Source of the DNA: an uncultured beta proteobacterium | GTDB lineage: Bacteria > Pseudomonadota > Gammaproteobacteria > Burkholderiales > Burkholderiaceae | Assembly: GCA_903835865.1 (NCBI GenBank) | Contig: CAILON010000043.1 | Span: 1 to 5,086 of the forward strand | DNA: 5,086 nucleotides | Reading direction: 5' to 3' | Shown here: positions 5,081 to 5,086 of the stretch, piece after piece | How the letters are laid out: the number at the start of each line of letters is the position of its first letter | Numbering within the stretch: the first letter of the stretch is position 1 | Made by a program: the position numbers and the translations under genes | The notes under the pieces: generated by a model | Seen by the model: only the letters and a program-made list of their open reading frames with translations | The model's database searches: none | Told to the model about the DNA's origin: nothing

Positions 5081-5086
5081 TATTTG

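Noticed and set aside
4870..5086. Acceptor piece of a permuted (two-piece) tmRNA
   Set aside because: The CCA is followed within ten bases by an intrinsic terminator instead of a spacer and coding piece, and the acceptor sequence does not resemble known tmRNA ends.

Overview
The window looks like a chromosomal accessory segment from a betaproteobacterium of the Burkholderiales, most like a small-genome freshwater type such as Polynucleobacter. That placement rests on protein style and moderate base composition, not on a marker gene. Its centre is a compact three-gene minus-strand operon for a thiohistidine (ergothioneine) pathway. The order of transcription is egtD (histidine N-alpha-trimethyltransferase), egtB (iron-dependent sulfoxide synthase), then a PLP-dependent MalY/PatB-type C-S lyase. 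Each pair of neighbours overlaps by 11 bases. No egtA or egtC is present, and EgtB has the tandem-tyrosine N-terminal motif of the cysteine-using subtype. The simplest reading is histidine to hercynine (EgtD), hercynine plus cysteine to hercynylcysteine sulfoxide (EgtB), and cleavage to ergothioneine by the lyase in place of the mycobacterial EgtE.

Layout from left to right. Positions 3-182 (minus) hold a short hydrophobic ORF that may be an N-terminal remnant of a DUF4149-like membrane protein. Positions 272-859 (plus) encode an Rrf2-family regulator without the IscR cysteine cluster. Just behind it, 879-1034 is a broken DnaQ-like 3'-5' exonuclease that stops after its first catalytic motif. 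The egt operon fills 1015-4313 (minus). A divergent intergenic region (4314-4408) carries a perfect 9-bp inverted repeat. Rightward of it run a DUF427 protein (4409-4690) and a 59-residue Cys-rich protein (4690-4869), joined by a TAATG overlap. About 170 bases without a gene follow, ending in a tRNA-like T-arm and acceptor end with CCA (about 5011-5038) and a strong intrinsic terminator (5047-5080).

The most striking unexplained structure is a perfect 16-bp direct repeat, ATTCCTAAGTCGTTTT, at 996-1011 and 5063-5078. It brackets the egt operon and its two divergent genes almost exactly. The left copy lies where the exonuclease gene breaks off, and the right copy forms the 3' arm of the terminator. 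This suggests that the thiohistidine module was inserted as a roughly 4.07-kb unit, although no integrase or transposase is visible inside it.
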